Origin: Holtiella sp036655075
GTDB lineage: Bacteria > Bacillota > Clostridia > Lachnospirales > Cellulosilyticaceae
NCBI RefSeq assembly: GCF_036655075.1
Contig: NZ_JAVVQU010000068.1
Coordinates: 1 to 9,747 of the forward strand
DNA length: 9,747 nt
Reading direction: 5' to 3'
This document shows positions 6,606 through 9,747 of the stretch, in pieces. The translations under genes were made by a program, and so were the position numbers. Position 1 is the stretch's first letter. The number at the start of each line of letters is the position of its first letter. Below the pieces are notes generated by a model that saw only the letters and a program-made list of their open reading frames with translations, ran no database searches and was not told the origin of the DNA.

Positions 6606-7772
6606 TTATTTGAATAAATCTTTGAAAGCATTTCCAAGTACATCACCCATTGTAGATATAGAATCTTCATCTTCTGCCATGTACGCCATCATTGAAGCAT
6701 CTACTTCTTCTTCTACTTCTGTCATGCTTAAACCAATTTTTTTGTTTGCTTTATCAAGTTGAGTGATTTTCACTTTCACTTCTTGACCAAGTTCTAAAGC
6801 TTCTTCTGGTTTAGAAATACGACGTTCTGTAATTTGAGAAATGTGTACAAGACCTTCTACGTGGTCACTTAATGAAACAAATGCACCAAAGCTCATCATT
6901 TTGACAACTTTCCCTTTAAGTACTTGTCCTTTTTCAAGATTAGCTGTTTCTAAATACCATGGGTCCATTGCTACATCTTTTGCACGAAGAGCAATTTTTC
7001 CTTTTTCAGTATCAATATTCATAACAGTTACTTGAAGTTGGTCACCTTCTTTAACAACATCTGAAGGATGTTTGATACGTGTCCAAGAAAGGTCTGTGTT
7101 ATGTACAAGCCCTTCTACACCACCAATATTAACAAATGCACCATAAGGCATAAGTTTTGTAATGGTACCTGTGTATTTTTCACCTTCAACAATACTGTTG
7201 AAACGTTCTTTTTTAAGCTCTGCCGTTTTCGCTTTTGCAATTTCTTTGCCTGAAAGAACGATTTTTTTGTTCTTGGCATTAAATTCAATAATTTCTACTT
7301 CAATTTGTTTGCCTACAAAATCACTTAAGTCTTCTACATAAGTATCTGTAAGTTGAGAACCTGGAATGAATGCACGCATACCTTGAAGCATTGCAATCAC
7401 GCCACCTTTTACAACTTCTTTTACTTTTACATTAAAGTGTGTATGAGCTTTATAAAGTTCTTCAATATTTTCAAGTGCTACTTCTGATTCTGCACGTTTT
7501 TTAGAAACAATGATGTTCCCCTCGCCATCATCTGTATTGATTACAAGTACATCAAATGTATCTCCAGCTTGTACATCCTCTTTAGCCACTTCTTCATAAC
7601 TATATTCGTTCCAAGGTACGATTGCATCTGCATGTGTACCAATATTAGTAATAATCCCTGCGTCTTCCACTGATACAACAGTTGCTGTTTTAATATCTCC
7701 TTTACGAATACGTATCATTGATTTGTCTATTTGATCCATAAAATCTGCCATCGTTAAGTTATTTTCATCCAT
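6606..7772 (-). CDS. S1 RNA-binding domain protein (ribosomal protein S1-like)
   Basis: RNA-binding protein with four tandem S1 OB-fold repeats at about residues 23-92, 109-177, 195-264 and 280-350. Repeats 3 and 4 are the most canonical, with KLMPYGAFVNIGGVEGLVHNTDLSW and KMMSFGAFVSLSDHVEGLVHISQI around the RNA-contacting face. An acidic tail follows (EVEEEVDA, AEDEDS). In low-GC Gram-positives such four-repeat proteins are annotated as small-subunit protein S1 (RpsA/YpfD), although they are shorter than the six-repeat E. coli S1 and their role in translation initiation is less certain. Length 388 fits the Firmicute form. The start ATG (7770-7772) has AAGGAGGA with a 7-base spacer; the longer frame to 7823 crosses the likely promoter. 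It is not fused to IspH, as happens in some Clostridia. I leave the symbol empty because rpsA and ypfD are both used. Confidence 0.93.
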   Translation of the reverse strand: MDENNLTMADFMDQIDKSMIRIRKGDIKTATVVSVEDAGIITNIGTHADAIVPWNEYSYEEVAKEDVQAGDTFDVLVINTDDGEGNIIVSKKRAESEVALENIEELYKAHTHFNVKVKEVVKGGVIAMLQGMRAFIPGSQLTDTYVEDLSDFVGKQIEVEIIEFNAKNKKIVLSGKEIAKAKTAELKKERFNSIVEGEKYTGTITKLMPYGAFVNIGGVEGLVHNTDLSWTRIKHPSDVVKEGDQLQVTVMNIDTEKGKIALRAKDVAMDPWYLETANLEKGQVLKGKVVKMMSFGAFVSLSDHVEGLVHISQITERRISKPEEALELGQEVKVKITQLDKANKKIGLSMTEVEEEVDASMMAYMAEDEDSISTMGDVLGNAFKDLFK

Positions 7773-7803
7773 GATATAATCCTCCTTTTTACCATCTTTT
7801 CTT

Positions 7804-7809
7804 ATTATA
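7804..7809 (-). promoter_or_regulatory. Likely -10 box of the S1-protein gene
   Basis: A consensus TATAAT on the minus strand, 31 bases before the start codon, would give a short leader holding only the ribosome binding site. No good -35 box is seen at 16-18 bases (TATATT or similar), so it would need an activator or is weak. TTGAAT boxes further upstream are alternatives. Confidence 0.4.
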
Positions 7810-7883
7810 CACATTTTACACACAAAAATATAGCCTAAAATGTATTCAAAATAAACTTGCTATTCAAAAATTAGCATTTTAGA

Positions 7884-7912
7884 TTGTGCTTTAATCCATA
7901 TGTCTATATAAT
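7884..7912 (+). promoter_or_regulatory. Putative promoter of the amino-acid transporter
   Basis: TTGTGC (7884-7889) is followed by a 17-base spacer and a consensus TATAAT (7907-7912). The -35 is poor, the -10 perfect. The start point would be near 7919, giving a leader of about 58 bases. Its position excludes the start at 7884 and supports the GTG at 7977. Two direct copies of TATTCAAAA (7842-7850, 7861-7869) and the inverted pair CTAAAATG/CATTTTAG lie just upstream, in the divergent region shared with the S1 gene. Confidence 0.5.
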
Positions 7913-7976
7913 CTATCCTTATTCACATAATATCTTTACAAAACAAATGATTAACACAGGAAAGAGGGTGGAAATT

Positions 7977-9329
7977 GTGAATGAAAGAGATTCTTTCTCA
8001 AGTAAGTTAGGGATTATTGCAGCCGCAGCGGGGTCGGCAATCGGACTGGGAAATATTTGGAAATTCCCTTACATGGCAGGTGAAAATGGTGGTGGCGCGT
8101 TTATCGTCGTTTACCTTTTAGCAACTATATTAATCGGTTATCCTCTCATCTATACAGAGTTTGCAATAGGGCGTAATGCAAGAAGTAATGCACTTGATGC
8201 CTTTTCTAAAGTAACAAAAAACAAAAAGTTTAATATTGTAGGTTATCTCGCAGTAGGTACTGTATTTTTAGTAGCAACTTTCTATGCGATGATTGCAGGT
8301 TGGGTTATTTATTACTTCTTCCTTTCACTTACAGGTGGACTTTACGACGTTCAAGCAGGTATGAACTTACCAGACCACTTTACAATGGTGTTTGACACAA
8401 TGAATACTCATGTTATATGGCCTCTTCTGGGTGCTATTGTAGCCATCGCTTCAACAGGTTTTATCAATTTCTCCGGTATTAAAGACGGGGTAGAAAAATA
8501 CTCAAAAATCCTCATGCCTTTACTTTTCGTTATTTTCATCGTACTTATTGGCTATTCTACAACTTTAGATGGATTTAAAGAAGCTGTTACTTTCTTATTC
8601 AAGCCTGACTTTAGTGCACTGACTACAAGAACAGTTATTTCTGCTATTGGTCAAGCCTTCTTCTCACTTAGCCTTGGAATGGGGCTTTTAGCAACTTACG
8701 GAAGTTATGTTCCAAAATCAGAAAACATTCGTACGATTTCTCGTCAAGTTGTTATTGCAGATACCATTATTGCACTTTTCTCTGGGTTACTGATCTTCCC
8801 AGCGGTATTTACATACGGAGGTTCTCCAGCAGCAGGTCCTTCTCTTATTTTCAAAGCTTTACCACAAGTATTTTCTCAAATGCCAGGTGGAAGATGGTTT
8901 GGTGCACTCTTCTTCTTACTTGTTATTGTAGCTTCTGTTACTTCTATGATTTCAATCTTTGAGATTATCATTACATGTCTTGTAGAAAAAATGAACTTCA
9001 ATCGTCATAAAGCTACTTTAGTTGTAGTGGCTGCTGTACTTGTTGGTACAATCATCAACATTTTAGGCGAAGGTCCTTGGTCTAGCTTTACTATAGGTGG
9101 TATGACTATCTTCGGCTTACTCGACTATGCAACAAACAACATTACGATTCCTTTAACAGGTGCACTTACAGCAATCGTAGCAACATGGTTCTGGAAATAC
9201 ATCAAAATGGAAAAAGAACTTACAAGTGATGGTGTGTACAAATCTACAGCAGAAGGTCCATTCTTCTTTGGTCTTCTTAAATGGGTTGTGCCTCCTATGA
9301 TTTTAGTTCTTATCTTAACTTCTTTATAA
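7977..9329 (+). CDS. Sodium-dependent amino-acid transporter, NSS (SNF) family
   Basis: Inner-membrane symporter of the neurotransmitter:sodium symporter family (LeuT, TnaT, MhsT relatives) that couples Na+ entry to amino-acid uptake; bacterial members usually take hydrophobic or aromatic amino acids, and the substrate here is not readable. The TM1 signature is clear: AAAAGSAIGLGNIWKFPYMAGENGG (about residues 15-39) carries the unwound sodium and substrate site. Most relatives have NIWRFP; here the gate Arg is Lys. TM6 (GQAFFSLSLGMG) and TM8 (ASVTSMISIFE) motifs are also present. I count 11 membrane helices, the usual number for the roughly 450-residue bacterial group, ending at ILVLILTSL. 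The start is the GTG at 7977-7979, with AGAGGGTGG at 7963-7971 and a 5-base spacer; it yields the family-typical MNERDSFSSKLG opening. A GTG at 7968 and an ATG at 7947 are possible but less well placed. Monocistronic. Confidence 0.93.
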   Translation: MNERDSFSSKLGIIAAAAGSAIGLGNIWKFPYMAGENGGGAFIVVYLLATILIGYPLIYTEFAIGRNARSNALDAFSKVTKNKKFNIVGYLAVGTVFLVATFYAMIAGWVIYYFFLSLTGGLYDVQAGMNLPDHFTMVFDTMNTHVIWPLLGAIVAIASTGFINFSGIKDGVEKYSKILMPLLFVIFIVLIGYSTTLDGFKEAVTFLFKPDFSALTTRTVISAIGQAFFSLSLGMGLLATYGSYVPKSENIRTISRQVVIADTIIALFSGLLIFPAVFTYGGSPAAGPSLIFKALPQVFSQMPGGRWFGALFFLLVIVASVTSMISIFEIIITCLVEKMNFNRHKATLVVVAAVLVGTIINILGEGPWSSFTIGGMTIFGLLDYATNNITIPLTGALTAIVATWFWKYIKMEKELTSDGVYKSTAEGPFFFGLLKWVVPPMILVLILTSL

Positions 9330-9376
9330 TATAAAAGTGCCCTTACTTATAAAAAGTAAGGGCACTTTTATATTAT
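9326..9376. terminator. Bidirectional terminator between the transporter and glnS
   Basis: A perfect 23-bp inverted repeat (9326-9348 with 9354-9376) around a 5-base ATAAA loop. The core AAGTGCCCTTACTT is flanked by A/T tracts that give a U run in either direction. The left arm starts inside the transporter stop codon and the right arm ends at the base before the glnS stop codon, so two convergent genes share one terminator with no spare DNA. Confidence 0.95.
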
Positions 9377-9747
9377 CTATTTTTCTTTTTTATAAGAAGA
9401 CTTTAAGCTTACCGTTTGGTTAAAAACTGGTGCATCTTCTGTGCTATCTTGGGTGTCCTCAATAAAATAGCCATGTCTTATAAATTGGCATCTATTTTCT
9501 TTGTTCACCCCCATACCACTTCTTTCAATCCTTGCCCCTTTTATCCTTTGCTTAGACTTTGGGTTTACTACTTCTAAAAGGTTTTCTGCTGTCGGTCTTT
9601 CTAGGAACAAGTCTTCAAACAGCCTTACTTCGCACAACATGCTATGTGCTTTGCTTACCCAGTGAATCGTTCCTTTTACTTTTCTCTCTGTAAATCCCGT
9701 ACCACTTTTTGTTGCTGGGTCATAGGTACAACGAAGCTCTAAAATAT
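9377..9747 (-). CDS. glnS: Glutaminyl-tRNA synthetase, C-terminal part (runs off the window)
   Basis: Only the last 123 codons are in the window; the gene continues past the right edge, so no start is visible. The frame reads ELRCTYDPATKSG at the edge, then KVKGTIHWVSKAHS, AEVRL-like CEVRLFEDLF, and near the end CQFIRHGYFIEDTQDST followed by PVFNQTV. This is the anticodon-binding beta-barrel region of GlnRS, which charges tRNA-Gln directly with glutamine. The Met at 9638-9640 is internal, not a start: the frame continues upstream with conserved GlnRS sequence. Many Firmicutes lack GlnRS and make Gln-tRNA by amidation with GatCAB; its presence fits Clostridia/Lachnospiraceae lineages that carry glnS, often explained by ancient transfer. 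The C-terminus ends SSYKKEK, as expected for the full family length. Confidence 0.95.
   Translation of the reverse strand, partial: ILELRCTYDPATKSGTGFTERKVKGTIHWVSKAHSMLCEVRLFEDLFLERPTAENLLEVVNPKSKQRIKGARIERSGMGVNKENRCQFIRHGYFIEDTQDSTEDAPVFNQTVSLKSSYKKEK

Noticed and set aside
7884..7976. 31-residue N-terminal extension of the transporter
   Set aside because: It begins in the predicted promoter and bears no resemblance to NSS proteins, which start shortly before the SSKLG segment.

Overview
The window looks like chromosomal DNA of a low-GC Clostridia-class Firmicute, most likely Lachnospirales (a Cellulosilyticum-like genome is my guess from protein style only). The reasons are AT-rich intergenic DNA, strong AGGAGG-type ribosome binding sites, a T-box leader controlling an aminoacyl-tRNA synthetase, a four-repeat S1 protein, and a histidine kinase remnant of the type common in Lachnospiraceae. 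It is mostly core metabolism and translation. I see no phage, insertion sequence, CRISPR array, tRNA or rRNA.

Layout: a citrate synthase gene reads rightward (157-1527) from its own promoter and ends at a bidirectional hairpin. Facing it on the minus strand is a decayed two-component remnant (1604-2392): a response-regulator-like start fused to a histidine kinase that has lost its sensor region and the ATP-binding N box. Next on the minus strand is a valine-responsive unit: a promoter buried in the end of the preceding gene, a T-box leader (5533-5765), a small two-helix membrane protein (5296-5493) and valS (2574-5216), closed by a strong terminator at 2514-2558. Upstream of it, also on the minus strand, are a HAD-family phosphatase (5786-6487) and an S1-domain protein (6606-7772). 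A divergent intergenic region then separates these from a rightward sodium-dependent amino-acid transporter of the NSS family (7977-9329). That gene meets the 3' end of a leftward glnS (running off the right edge) at a perfect 23-bp bidirectional terminator.

Working together: valS, glnS, the S1 protein and the amino-acid transporter all serve amino-acid supply and translation, and citrate synthase feeds 2-oxoglutarate/glutamate synthesis. The only item with real novelty potential is the small unrecognised membrane protein between the valine T-box and valS, including the way its apparent ATG and ribosome binding site sit inside the T-box terminator. The collapsed two-component locus is a clear snapshot of gene decay. 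Several start codons are placed here at internal positions because the ribosome binding site, and sometimes the promoter, rules out the longest reading frame.
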